A stretch of DNA of 38,426 bases from Clostridia bacterium (GCA_017624395.1 JAGANE010000067.1:1-38426), one strand, 5' to 3'; shown: positions 8,372 to 16,406, numbered from the stretch's first letter. Notes: generated by a model from the letters alone, not told the origin. Numbers and translations: made by a program.

Positions 8372-8454
8372 GCTTCGGGTGGAGTTCCTTTCGTAAGAGT
8401 GAAAAGTGAAAAGGTGAGGTGATGTCTTTAAGGGGGAAAAGCTTTTTTAATAAA

Positions 8455-8485
8455 AAAATAATTTTGTTGTGAACAGAATTATTTT
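8455..8485 (-). terminator. AT-rich hairpin after Sua5
   Basis: A 14-bp stem (AAAATAATTTTGTT / AACAGAATTATTTT, one G-U) with a 3-nt loop lies directly beyond the Sua5 stop. On the minus strand it is followed by more T. It plausibly separates the prfA-sua5 transcript from parC, although the stem is weak in GC. No clear parC promoter was found in 8372-8490. Confidence 0.55.
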
Positions 8486-8490
8486 CATTA

Positions 8491-8796
8491 TCAATCAATT
8501 TTTTTGACGGTATGCGCCGCGGCACGGATCAAACGGTTGTAAAGCGCAAGCCCCAAGCCTTGAAGCGGCGGCAGATGTGCGTAAATGATCTCGGCGTCGG
8601 TGCCGTCTGCCTGACGCAGTGCCGAAAACAGTCGTTTTGCCTGCGTTTCCAGATCGTCACGTGCGCCTACGGGTAACAGATTTTCGTTTTTGAGTTGGGA
8701 AAGCTCCTCGTCATAGCAGAGGATCGCACATCGGTGCGCGTTCTGCTCTGCCTGTAAAAAGCGCAATACCTTGTTTGCTTCTCCGTCAAGAAGCAC
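8491..8796 (-). pseudogene. C-terminal Sua5 domain, displaced by a frameshift
   Basis: This frame carries the missing C-terminus of the threonylcarbamoyl-AMP synthase encoded at 8786-9529. It reads VVLLDGEANKVLRFL, then a Rossmann-like Sua5 domain of about 95 residues ending AAAHTVKKID. It has no ribosome site of its own and overlaps the end of the upstream frame. Removing one C from the C6 run at 8809-8814 joins the two frames into APTAPVVLLDGE, the expected linker plus second domain. I infer a single-base insertion, either a real lesion or a homopolymer sequencing error. The C-terminal domain is absent from shorter TsaC/YrdC enzymes, so its loss need not abolish activity. Confidence 0.8.
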
Positions 8797-9529
8797 GACG
8801 GGAGCGGTGGGGGGCGTAGTGTCGGTATTTCATTCCGGGAGAAAGCGGACGCTCACCCTCTGCAAGCTGATGCGTTACGGCATCGGCAACGGTGACGTGA
8901 TCACACACCATGCAAAGCGCATCGTAGGTGATGCCGCCGGGGCGCAGGAGCGTCAATCTGTCGCCGTCCAGCTTGACGATGGTCGATTCCAGACCGATCT
9001 CGGATGCTCCGCCGTCAAGGATCATGTCCACACGACCGTCCATATCCTCTGCCACGTGTGCGGCGGAGGTAGGGGATGGCTTTCCCGAAAGATTTGCCGA
9101 GGGGGCGGCAATCGGAATGCCCGCAAGCTCGATCAATCTGTGTGCCACGGGGTGTGCGGGACAGCGCACTGCAACCGTATCAAGACCGCCCGTGACCGAC
9201 GTGGGGATATTCTCTCGCTTGGGGAGAATGACCGTCAATGGCCCCGGCATAAATGCTTTGGCAAGTCGGCGGTAGGTATCGTTGGGGATCGCATATTTTT
9301 CGGCATCCTCGGGGACTGCAATATGTATGATGAGCGGGTTGTCGGAGGGACGTCCCTTGGCGGCGTAGATCTTTTTTGCCGCATCGGCATTCAAGCCGTT
9401 TCCGCCCAAGCCGTAAACCGTTTCGGTGGGAAAGACGACCAATCCACCGTTTCGGAGGATCTCGGCGGCGCGGGAAAGGTCGTTTTCCTGCAAGGAAAGA
9501 TCTTTGATTGTGATATGCTCGGTTTGCAA
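8786..9529 (-). CDS. tsaC: L-threonylcarbamoyladenylate synthase (Sua5/YrdC N-terminal domain)
   Basis: This enzyme makes threonylcarbamoyl-AMP from threonine, bicarbonate and ATP, the first step of t6A37 tRNA modification. Visible motifs are VVFPTETVYGLG, the KxR-type substrate site AAKGRPSDNPL, PGPLTVIL, and PSANLSGKPSPT (the SxN motif). The linker SPGMKYRHYAP that normally leads to the Sua5 domain is present, after which the frame reads only PHRSRRAS and stops. I prefer the TTG start at 9529, because GGAGGTG (9535-9541) is then correctly spaced. The in-frame ATG at 9542-9544 runs directly into that ribosome site. It lies 58 bp after prfA, a conserved neighbourhood. The truncated product keeps the whole catalytic YrdC domain. 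Confidence 0.9.
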   Translation of the reverse strand: MQTEHITIKDLSLQENDLSRAAEILRNGGLVVFPTETVYGLGGNGLNADAAKKIYAAKGRPSDNPLIIHIAVPEDAEKYAIPNDTYRRLAKAFMPGPLTVILPKRENIPTSVTGGLDTVAVRCPAHPVAHRLIELAGIPIAAPSANLSGKPSPTSAAHVAEDMDGRVDMILDGGASEIGLESTIVKLDGDRLTLLRPGGITYDALCMVCDHVTVADAVTHQLAEGERPLSPGMKYRHYAPHRSRRAS

Positions 9530-9587
9530 AAAAACACCTCCCATTTCGGCTTTGAATCGGTAGACGGGAGCATCGCTCCCCCAATTT

Positions 9588-10652
9588 TTATTGTTGCTTC
9601 AGCTTTTCTGCCGTTTCGGCGGTTGCGAGCGCATCGATCATCGCGCCAATGTCACCGTTGAGAAAGGTGTCAAGCGTGTAAAGCGTGAGTCCGATGCGGT
9701 GATCCGACACGCGGTTTTCACGATAATTATAGGTGCGGATGCGCTCACTGCGGTCTCCCGTTCCCACCTGCTGACGGCGGTCGGAGGCAATGGCGTCATT
9801 CTGCTCTCGGCAGGCTTGATCGTAAAGAATGGTGCGGAGCATTTTGAGTGCTTTGTCCTTGTTTTTGAATTGACTGCGCTCCTCCTGGCATTCCACCACA
9901 ATGCCCGTGGGCTTGTGCGTCAGTCTTACGGCGGATTCGGTCTTGTTGATGTGCTGACCGCCCGCACCGCTGGATTTGCAGGATTCAAAGATCAGATCTG
10001 CGGGATTGATCTCTACCGATACCTCGTCAGCCTCGGGCAATACCGCTACCGTGGCGGTAGAGGTTTGAATACGCCCCTGCGATTCGGTTTCGGGAACGCG
10101 CTGTACGCGATGGACGCCGCTTTCAAACTTGAAGCGCGAATAGGCACCCTCACCCTCGATCTGAAAGGCGAGCTGACGGTAGCCGCCAAGCTCGGTCGGG
10201 TTTTCATTGAGCAGGGAGCAGCGATAGCCCTGTGTGGCGGCATACATGGTGTACATGCGGTACAGCACCGCCGCAAACAAGGCTGCCTCCTCACCTCCCG
10301 CTCCCGCACGAATTTCAACGATCACGTTTTTTTCGTCGTTGGGATCTCGGGGGAGCAAAAGGATCGTCAATTCCTGCAGCAAAGCCTCGGAGCGTTCCTT
10401 GGCAGTCTTTAATTCGTCGCTTGCAAGCTGACGCAATTCGGGATCGCTTTCCGGCTCCAAAAGCTCACGGATCTCCGCCGCTTCCTGCTCGGTTTTGCGA
10501 TAGTCGCGATATTTTTCGATCACGGGCGTCAGCGCGCGGTATTCCTTCATCACCGCAACAAAGCGTGCGGGATCGGACGCTACGGCAGGATCTGCGAGTG
10601 ACGCTTCCAGATGTTGATATTTGGCTTCTGCTTCTTTTAGCTTTTGTAGCAC
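9588..10652 (-). CDS. prfA: Peptide chain release factor 1
   Basis: A 354-residue class I release factor. The stop-codon reading tripeptide PxT is PET (187-189) within HRVQRVPETESQGRI, which identifies RF1 (UAA/UAG) rather than RF2. The peptidyl-hydrolysis motif GGQ is at 231-233 in SGAGGQHINKTESAVRL. The helical N-terminal domain and full length are normal. The start is GTG at 10652, eight bases after AAAGGAG. It is followed by sua5 and preceded by the M18 aminopeptidase gene with a 47-bp gap and no terminator, so it is probably in the same transcript. The prmC methyltransferase gene that often follows prfA is missing here. As RF1 reads UAG, it would recognise the amber codon inside nfnB in this window. 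Confidence 0.97.
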   Translation of the reverse strand: MLQKLKEAEAKYQHLEASLADPAVASDPARFVAVMKEYRALTPVIEKYRDYRKTEQEAAEIRELLEPESDPELRQLASDELKTAKERSEALLQELTILLLPRDPNDEKNVIVEIRAGAGGEEAALFAAVLYRMYTMYAATQGYRCSLLNENPTELGGYRQLAFQIEGEGAYSRFKFESGVHRVQRVPETESQGRIQTSTATVAVLPEADEVSVEINPADLIFESCKSSGAGGQHINKTESAVRLTHKPTGIVVECQEERSQFKNKDKALKMLRTILYDQACREQNDAIASDRRQQVGTGDRSERIRTYNYRENRVSDHRIGLTLYTLDTFLNGDIGAMIDALATAETAEKLKQQ

Positions 10653-10699
10653 GGCTGACGCTCCTTTCTAAAACGGTGGGGTAGGATCAGATAAAAGAA

Positions 10700-12079
10700 T
10701 TATGCAAAGCGGTAGAATGCGTAGAATGCGCGGTATGCCTCATAAAGGTCAACCTTGGAAATCAGCTCGTAGGGAGCGTGCATCGAAAGCACGCCAACGC
10801 CGATGTCAATGGTATCAATGTTGTGGTTTGCCATATATTTTGCAACGGTTCCTCCGCCGCCAACGTCAACCTTACCAAGCTCGCAGGTCTGCCATACCAC
10901 GCCTGCCTCGTTCAGGCATCTGCGTACCCAAGCCACAAGCTCTGCGGAGGCATCGGAGGTGCCGCTCTTTCCGCGCGCACCCGTGAATTTGCACATGCTG
11001 ACGCCGCAACCGATGAGAGATGCGTTGCGATATTCGTAAACGTCTGCAAAGTTGGGGTCATAGGTTGCGGTCACGTCGCTGGAAAGGCACTTGGAGTTGG
11101 CTCTTACAGCTGCCTCATTACCGCCGAGCGCCTTTGCAATCTCTGTGATGACGTCGGTGATCAGGCTGCTTTGCATACCCGTAACACCGTCGCTTCCCGT
11201 TTCTTCCTTGTCCACCAAAATACACATGGTGGTGTGCGTGACCTCATCGGCATCGATCATAGCGGTGATCGAGGGATAAGCGCAAACACGGTCGTCGTGA
11301 CCGTAGCCGCAGATCATCGAACGGTCAAAGCCAACGTCGCGTGCCTTGGCGGCGGGAACGATCGAAAGCTCCGCAGAGAGGAAATCCTCCTCGGTGATGC
11401 CGTAGGTCTCGTTGAGGTATTGCAGAACACCTGCCTTGACCGAGTCCTTTTCCTCACCGTCAAGGGGACGGCTGCCAACAAGAATATTCAGCTTTTCTGC
11501 AGGGAACGCCTTTGCAACGGTCTTTTCATTTTCGGCTGCTGCCAGATGGGGCAACAGATCGGTGATATACATGACGGGATCGGTGTCGTTTTCACCGATG
11601 ACAACGTTGACCACCTCACCGCTCTGCTTGACCACAACACCGTGGAGAGCGAGAGGCATTGCAAGCCACTGATACTTGCGGATACCGCCATAGTAGTGGG
11701 TTTTGAGGTAGCACATGCCGCTTTCCTCGTAAACGGGAACCTGCTTCAGGTCAAGTCGGGGAGAGTCGATGTGTGCGGCAGTGATGCGGATGCCGTTGTT
11801 GATATCCTCGGTGCCGATGCGGAACAGATAGATGTTTTTGCCGCGATTGTTAAAATAAAATTTGTCGCCTGCCTTCATGGGCATGCCAAAGCTATAGGGG
11901 CGGTAGCCTGCCGCCTCAGCCATCTTCACACTTTCATTGACCGCTTCGCGCTCTGTTTTGGCGGCGTCAAGGAATTTGACATAATCCTTGGCGTATTCGT
12001 AAGCCTTGGCAACGATCTCCTCGCCTGCCTTTTCATAAACGGTCTTTTTTTCATAGGTCAGTTGTTTTTTTGCGGACAT
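10700..12079 (-). CDS. M18 family zinc aminopeptidase
   Basis: A 459-residue metallopeptidase of the M18 (aspartyl aminopeptidase) family. Metal and catalytic motifs are visible: ITAAHIDSPRLDLK (first zinc histidine and following aspartate), GYGHDDRVCAYPS, VDKEETGSDGVTGMQS (the general-base glutamates) and the C-terminal SMHAPYE histidine. It removes N-terminal residues, in the family preferentially acidic ones, in the cytoplasm, usually as a dodecamer. The start at 12079 (MSAKKQLTYEKK) follows AGGAG at 12086-12090. An upstream in-frame extension exists but carries no ribosome site. It is 17 bp downstream of the lytic-transglycosylase-like gene and probably co-transcribed with coaE and prfA. 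The function is housekeeping peptide turnover. Confidence 0.93.
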   Translation of the reverse strand: MSAKKQLTYEKKTVYEKAGEEIVAKAYEYAKDYVKFLDAAKTEREAVNESVKMAEAAGYRPYSFGMPMKAGDKFYFNNRGKNIYLFRIGTEDINNGIRITAAHIDSPRLDLKQVPVYEESGMCYLKTHYYGGIRKYQWLAMPLALHGVVVKQSGEVVNVVIGENDTDPVMYITDLLPHLAAAENEKTVAKAFPAEKLNILVGSRPLDGEEKDSVKAGVLQYLNETYGITEEDFLSAELSIVPAAKARDVGFDRSMICGYGHDDRVCAYPSITAMIDADEVTHTTMCILVDKEETGSDGVTGMQSSLITDVITEIAKALGGNEAAVRANSKCLSSDVTATYDPNFADVYEYRNASLIGCGVSMCKFTGARGKSGTSDASAELVAWVRRCLNEAGVVWQTCELGKVDVGGGGTVAKYMANHNIDTIDIGVGVLSMHAPYELISKVDLYEAYRAFYAFYRFA

Positions 12080-12096
12080 GATAATACTCCTTTGAT

Positions 12097-12678
12097 TTAT
12101 GATTGATAATATAGTTTCGTATATAATTCTACCGCTTGGGTCATATCCTTGACGTAGGCGGCAACACGCGCATCGGGAATATCCTTTAGCACTCCCTGCG
12201 GCGAAACGTATGCGGGATCGGAAAGCCATGCGTTTACCGTTTCGGTATCCGATGCATAGGCGGCAAACACCTGCTCCCACACGCCGTAGCGCGTGTAAAG
12301 ATAGGAAAGATAGGCACTGCCTGCCTGAAGGTTGGTGTCGGGATCGTACAGCATTCCCGCATCCATCGGCTCCTTGCCCCAAAGCTCGGTGCAGATAAAA
12401 TCAAACTGCGCGGGAGTAAGCTGCATTAAGCCGATTTCCCCACTGTCGGATACGTGGTTGCTTGCAAAATCACTGCCCGTACAAAGCGTTGCCCAAAGAA
12501 TGGCTTCGGGAATGCCATGCTCCTGGGATGCCTGCTTTACACTATCGGCAAGCTCCTTGGGTTGTGGATATTGGCGACGCTCCACAGCGGTGGAGGCGGC
12601 GTCAAACCCAAAGGCAAAGGCGACCGACAAAAGAATGAGTAACAAAAAAATGATGACGTGTCTTGCGTTCAGCTTCAC
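12097..12678 (-). CDS. Lytic-transglycosylase-fold membrane protein lacking the catalytic Glu
   Basis: A 193-residue protein with an N-terminal signal anchor (residues 8-24, IIFLLLILLSVAFAFGF) and an SLT (GH23-like) domain from about 40 to 190. The conserved SLT core is clear: IPEAILWATL, SDSGEIGLMQLTP, then NLQAGSAYLSYLYTRYG and AAYASD. At the catalytic glutamate, where the family has E-S, this protein has G68-S69 (CTGSDF). The spacing to GLMQ is exactly that of Slt70, so the substitution is real and not a misalignment. The codon is GGC, two changes from a Glu codon. The GTG start overlaps the coaE stop (GTGA). It may be a wall-binding pseudoenzyme, or use another acid such as the Glu of GEIGLMQ. 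Confidence 0.82.
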   Translation of the reverse strand: MKLNARHVIIFLLLILLSVAFAFGFDAASTAVERRQYPQPKELADSVKQASQEHGIPEAILWATLCTGSDFASNHVSDSGEIGLMQLTPAQFDFICTELWGKEPMDAGMLYDPDTNLQAGSAYLSYLYTRYGVWEQVFAAYASDTETVNAWLSDPAYVSPQGVLKDIPDARVAAYVKDMTQAVELYTKLYYQS

Positions 12679-13274
12679 GGCAATACCCCCATTTCAAAAA
12701 GGATCTGCCTTATCTTTGGAAGTAGAGCCTCTGGGGTGTCGTTGTTTTCAATGACGTAATCCGAATTGGCACGGAAAAAGATATCCGGCTTTTGTACCGC
12801 CATGCGTGCCTCAGCCGCGCTCTGATCGATCCCGTCTCGGTGGACAATGCGGTCGATTCGCACCTTGGGATCTGCCAGCACCGATAGAATGACGTTGCAG
12901 TCCTTATCGGCACCCGCTTCAAAAAGCTGTGGGGCGTCGATCACTGTGGCACGGGTATTGTCGCGGCGCAATTGCTCCAAACGGCGGCGGATTTCCGCCA
13001 TAACGTATCGGTGGGCAATCTCGTTCAGTACCGCAAGCTCGTTGGGATCGTAAAAAACGATCTGTCCAAGTGCGCGTCTGTCAAGCTCGCCGTTTTCTGC
13101 AAGGATGCTTGCGCCAAAATGATCCACAAGCTCGTCAAGGCAGGGAGAGGGGGGCAAAAGCAGGTCGTGATAGATCCTATCGGCATCAATGCAAGGAAGT
13201 CCAAATTGCGCAAAAAGCTTGGCAACCTGTCCCTTTCCCGCACCCGTAGGACCCGTCAGTCCGATTACAAGCAT
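12675..13274 (-). CDS. coaE: Dephospho-CoA kinase
   Basis: A 199-residue P-loop kinase for the last step of coenzyme A synthesis (ATP-dependent 3'-phosphorylation of dephospho-CoA). The N-terminus MLVIGLTGPTGAGKG holds the Walker A motif. CIDADRIYHDLL is the CoaE-specific DAD segment, and VIDAPQLFEAG matches the substrate-binding loop (usually DxPLLFE; here PQLFE). The C-terminal helical lid reads ARMAVQKPDIFFRANSDYVIENN, with N-D/N-N typical of the family. The length is normal. The ATG at 13274 overlaps the end of the oxidoreductase gene by 10 bp and its stop overlaps the next gene by 4 bp, so the operon is tightly coupled. Confidence 0.95.
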   Translation of the reverse strand: MLVIGLTGPTGAGKGQVAKLFAQFGLPCIDADRIYHDLLLPPSPCLDELVDHFGASILAENGELDRRALGQIVFYDPNELAVLNEIAHRYVMAEIRRRLEQLRRDNTRATVIDAPQLFEAGADKDCNVILSVLADPKVRIDRIVHRDGIDQSAAEARMAVQKPDIFFRANSDYVIENNDTPEALLPKIRQILFEMGVLP

Positions 13275-14419
13275 GGATCTACCTCCAGCATCAGCCCGTG
13301 CTCGGCATCGGAGCGGTAGGCGGCGTCCATCACCGCCTGCACGTAGGCGCCGTCCTCAATAGAGGGGAGGAAGGGCTTGCCGCAGTTCACTGCCGAAAGA
13401 AATGCGTGCATGCTTGCGAGATGCCCGTAGAGCCAGCCTGCGGGGGCTTTTGGTGAGGGGAAGGTGAGGTCGGGATAGCGCCCCACACATTCGATACGGC
13501 AAAAGCCTCGCTCACCGCCCTGCGGTGCATCGGGAGCCGTACCGTCGTAAAAGTAGAGCCAATTGGGCTCCATCAGGGAAAAGCGCAAAGCACCGCGCTC
13601 ACCGTAGATCTCAAAGGAAAGATCGTCGTTGGTGCCAACCTGCAGCTTTCCTACCGAAAGCGTGCCCTTTGCACCGTCTTCGTTGATCGCCATCATATAA
13701 AACGACTCATCGGCATTGGTTTTCCATGGCGCACCGTCTCTGCCGAGACGATCGGGATAAGCGATCTGTGACATTCCGCTCACGTGTGTGATGTGACCGC
13801 AAAGATGAGAGATCAGATCAATGACGTGAGAGCCGAGATCAAACAGAACACCGCCGCCGCAAATGCTTTTATCCTGCTTCCACCCCGCGGGACGGCGGAG
13901 GTCGGTGGCACTGTTGTGCAGGTAGGAGGCGTGAAAGCTTAATATTTTGCCCAGTCGCCCCTCGTCAACCAGCTGCTTTGCACGCAGGACGGGGGAGAGC
14001 CAACGGTTGTTGAATACCATGCCAAGCACCTGCCCCTTGCACCGTGGGAGTGCGACGATCTCTGCCGCCTGCTTTTGGGAGATGCAAAGCGGCTTTTCGC
14101 ACAGCACGTGCTTGCCTGCCGCAACGGCTTTTTTCAGTGTTTCAAAATGGCAGACGTTGGGGGTGCAGATGTCAATCACGTCAATGCTTGGATCGTTGAT
14201 CAGGTCATCCTCGTTGTCGGTTGCCACCAAAAATCCAAAATCGGCGGCAACGCGCTCTGATTTTTCAAGTGAGGTGGTGCATACGCCGCGGATCCTTGCC
14301 GAAAAGGGGAGCGTTCCGTAAAAAAAGGGGAGATTTTGTACCGCCCACGTGTGTGTTCTTCCCATTGAGCCAAAGCCCAACAAGCCGATATTCCATTCTT
14401 TTTTTTGCTTGTCCGACAT
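13265..14419 (-). CDS. Gfo/Idh/MocA family oxidoreductase
   Basis: A 384-residue NAD(P)-dependent sugar oxidoreductase. A Rossmann fold (IGLLGFGSMGRTH) opens the protein. IDICTPNVCH and the conserved HVLCEKPLCIS lysine loop follow, then GGGVLFDLGSHVIDLISHL with the catalytic-region DxGxHxxD pattern. The C-terminal alpha/beta domain has the usual length. The start at 14419 (MSDKQKKEWN) follows AAAGGAA. An in-frame upstream extension lies in the 5' leader and downstream of the promoter, without its own ribosome site. It is the first gene of a run into coaE and the wall/translation genes. The substrate cannot be read from the sequence; the family mostly oxidises sugars or inositols. Confidence 0.92.
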   Translation of the reverse strand: MSDKQKKEWNIGLLGFGSMGRTHTWAVQNLPFFYGTLPFSARIRGVCTTSLEKSERVAADFGFLVATDNEDDLINDPSIDVIDICTPNVCHFETLKKAVAAGKHVLCEKPLCISQKQAAEIVALPRCKGQVLGMVFNNRWLSPVLRAKQLVDEGRLGKILSFHASYLHNSATDLRRPAGWKQDKSICGGGVLFDLGSHVIDLISHLCGHITHVSGMSQIAYPDRLGRDGAPWKTNADESFYMMAINEDGAKGTLSVGKLQVGTNDDLSFEIYGERGALRFSLMEPNWLYFYDGTAPDAPQGGERGFCRIECVGRYPDLTFPSPKAPAGWLYGHLASMHAFLSAVNCGKPFLPSIEDGAYVQAVMDAAYRSDAEHGLMLEVDPCL

Positions 14420-14447
14420 GATCTCATTCCTTTCCGTCAGCAATTCG

Positions 14448-14462
14448 GTGTGTTTGACACAC
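14448..14462. promoter_or_regulatory. Inverted repeat in the oxidoreductase leader (possible operator)
   Basis: GTGTG-TTTGA-CACAC is a perfect 5-bp inverted repeat about 15 bp downstream of the -10 box and before the ribosome site. Position and symmetry suit a repressor operator. No regulator is encoded beside it, so this is tentative. Confidence 0.3.
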
Positions 14463-14473
14463 ATATACATCTT

Positions 14474-14502
14474 ATTATACATCATTTTTTCCGTTTTTGC
14501 AA
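14474..14502 (-). promoter_or_regulatory. Sigma-A promoter of the oxidoreductase-coaE run
   Basis: On the minus strand TTGCAA (14497-14502), a 17-bp spacer and TATAAT (14474-14479) lie 55 bp before the ATG at 14419. It is divergent from the murB promoter. Confidence 0.8.
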
Positions 14503-14543
14503 GAGGATAAACGCATTTTCACGCATTTTTCGCAAGATTTATA

Positions 14544-14572
14544 TTGCATTTTTTTCAAAAACAGAGTATAAT
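14544..14572 (+). promoter_or_regulatory. Sigma-A promoter of murB-whiA-dnaE
   Basis: TTGCAT (14544-14549), a 17-bp spacer and TATAAT (14567-14572) lie 32 bp before the murB ATG. The two divergent promoters are about 42 bp apart at their -35 boxes. Confidence 0.85.
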
Positions 14573-14604
14573 AATATCAGCAATGAAATTTTGGGAGGAA
14601 CGCT

Positions 14605-15501
14605 ATGGAGCATTTGCAAAAGGAGCTGGCGCAGGCAGGGGTTAGAACGGAGAAAAATTTTCCTCTTTGCCGTCATTCCACCTTTCGCATCGGTGGCTGC
14701 GCAAGGCTGGCGCTGTTCCCAAAAACACGGGAGGAGCTTTTGTACTGCCTTGCCGCATTGAAGCAAAGTGAGCTTCGCTTTCTTGTGATCGGTAATGCAA
14801 GCAACGTCGTTTTTTCGGACGACGGCTTTGACGGTGCAGTGCTGTTTACCACGGCGTTTCGCTCTCTTGAGCATCGCGGCAACCGATTGCAGGTCGGCGC
14901 GGGTGTCCCCTTGCACGCAGTCGCGTCCTTGGCGGAGAGAGCCTCTCTTGGGGGGGCGGAATTTTTGCATGGAATTCCGGGAACGCTTGGCGGCGCGATC
15001 TTTATGAACGCGGGGGCGTTTGGCGGTTGCATGGCGGATATTTGTGAGTCAAGCGAATATTTTGATATGTGCACGGGCAAGGTTGCGACGTTATACGGCA
15101 GGGAGCAGGAATTTGCCAACCGAACCAGCTTTTATCAAAAGCATCCCAATTGTATCGTCTTGGGAGCGACGCTGGTGCTACGGGAAGGCAATCGTGAGGA
15201 GATCTGCAGGCTGATGCGCGATTATATGGAGCGACGTCGCAGAACGCAGCCTTTGGAGTATCCGAGTGCGGGGAGCGTGTTCAAGCGTCCCGAAGGGTAT
15301 TTTGCGGGCAAGCTGATCGAGGATTGCGGACTGAAGGGAACCCGTGTGGGCGGAGCGGAGGTGTCGGTCAAGCATGCTGGCTTTATCGTCAATCGCGGTG
15401 GAGCCACCGCCAAAGACGTCCGTTGTTTGGTGGCACTGATCCAAGAACGCGTTTTGAAGGAAACGGGCGTGTCCTTGGAATGTGAGATTCGATTTTTGTA
15501 A
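14605..15501 (+). CDS. murB: UDP-N-acetylenolpyruvoylglucosamine reductase
   Basis: A 298-residue flavoenzyme that reduces UDP-GlcNAc-enolpyruvate to UDP-MurNAc, the committed step of peptidoglycan precursor synthesis. The FAD-binding stretch reads FLVIGNASNVVFSDDG and GIPGTLGGAIFMNAGAFGG. The proton-donor serine lies in PSAGSVFKRP, and the C-terminal catalytic glutamate lies in LECEIRFL. NRTSFYQ is the type II MurB feature (no tyrosine loop). The ribosome site GGGAGG precedes the ATG at 14605 and the length is normal. It heads a co-directional run with whiA 17 bp downstream. In many Clostridia rapZ and yvcK lie between murB and whiA; here they do not. Confidence 0.96.
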   Translation: MEHLQKELAQAGVRTEKNFPLCRHSTFRIGGCARLALFPKTREELLYCLAALKQSELRFLVIGNASNVVFSDDGFDGAVLFTTAFRSLEHRGNRLQVGAGVPLHAVASLAERASLGGAEFLHGIPGTLGGAIFMNAGAFGGCMADICESSEYFDMCTGKVATLYGREQEFANRTSFYQKHPNCIVLGATLVLREGNREEICRLMRDYMERRRRTQPLEYPSAGSVFKRPEGYFAGKLIEDCGLKGTRVGGAEVSVKHAGFIVNRGGATAKDVRCLVALIQERVLKETGVSLECEIRFL

Positions 15502-15518
15502 GTGAGAGGAGACAAAAG

Positions 15519-16406
15519 ATGTCCTTTGCAGATGACGTGCGTGCCGAGCTGTGCGCGATTCCTATCAAAAAGCCGTGCTGTCGGCGAGCGTTGACGGCTG
15601 GGCTGCTTTCCTGCGTCCGCACCTGCGAGGGTAAGCAGATGACCGTGCGCTACAAGCACGAAGCGGTTGCATCTCTTGCTATGGATTTGCTTGCACGACA
15701 GTATGGAAAGCAACCTGCACTTGCCATCAGCGGTGCATCGGGACACCGTTATTACGATCTGACCTTTTCTTCTCCTGCCTGCTATAAGCAGTATCTCCGC
15801 ATGAGAGAGGCGGGCGCTGACGTGGAGGAGATCGTCGGTTTTTCCTGCGATGCCTGCCGAGGTGCCTTTTTGCGCGGTGCATTTCTTGCCGCAGGCACTG
15901 TCAACGATCCGCACAAGGCGTTTCATCTGGAGCTGTTGCTCCCCGACGGGGTGGATACCGCAGCACTGATCGGTTTTCTTTCGGCAAGTGGGTATCCGCC
16001 GAGAAGCGTCAAGCGCGCGGGCGGCGTGGGGCTTTATTATAAGGACGGTGGATCTGTGGAGGATCTCATCGGTATGGCAGGAGCGCAGCACACGGTGTTT
16101 GAGATCATCAACAGCCGCATTGAAAGAGATATCCGAAATAACGAGAACCGTGCCACCAATTGCGTGGCAAAGAATATCGAAAAGACCATCTCTGCCGCAA
16201 CACGGCAGATGGAGGCGATCAACGCATTGATGGAGGCGGGAAAATTGGATGCACTTCCCGAGGCGTTGCGTGTAACTGCGTTGGTGCGTTATCGCAATCC
16301 CGACGCTACGCTGGACGAGCTGGTGCGTTTGCACGAGCCGCCGATCTCCAAATCGGGACTCAATCACAGACTCAAAAAGCTGTTGGAGGAAGCCGAGGAG
16401 CTTTAA
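15519..16406 (+). CDS. whiA: DNA-binding protein WhiA
   Basis: A 295-residue WhiA homologue. The N-terminus MSFADDVRAELCAI and CRRALTAGLL are typical. A degenerate LAGLIDADG-like domain spans about 85-200, with FSCDACRGAFLRGAFLAAGTVNDP its most conserved segment. A helix-turn-helix C-terminus reads LPEALRVTALVRYRNPDATLDELVRL, ending PPISKSGLNHRLKKL. WhiA binds DNA, and in Firmicutes it influences cell division and chromosome segregation; in Actinobacteria it controls sporulation. It lies between murB and dnaE with short gaps (17 and 29 bp) and no terminator, so it is co-transcribed. Confidence 0.96.
   Translation: MSFADDVRAELCAIPIKKPCCRRALTAGLLSCVRTCEGKQMTVRYKHEAVASLAMDLLARQYGKQPALAISGASGHRYYDLTFSSPACYKQYLRMREAGADVEEIVGFSCDACRGAFLRGAFLAAGTVNDPHKAFHLELLLPDGVDTAALIGFLSASGYPPRSVKRAGGVGLYYKDGGSVEDLIGMAGAQHTVFEIINSRIERDIRNNENRATNCVAKNIEKTISAATRQMEAINALMEAGKLDALPEALRVTALVRYRNPDATLDELVRLHEPPISKSGLNHRLKKLLEEAEEL

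Noticed and set aside
7010-8422. A long open plus-strand frame (about 470 codons) opposite parC
   Set aside because: It is antisense to a conserved topoisomerase, lacks a ribosome site and has no recognisable motifs. It reflects the codon bias of parC.
8809-8814. Programmed -1/+1 frameshifting at the C6 run in Sua5
   Set aside because: There is no slippery heptamer, no stimulatory structure and no family precedent. A single-base indel is simpler.
9566-9580. Small hairpin between prfA and Sua5 as a terminator
   Set aside because: The GGGAGC/GCTCCC stem has no U-run after it and lies inside a co-directional pair.
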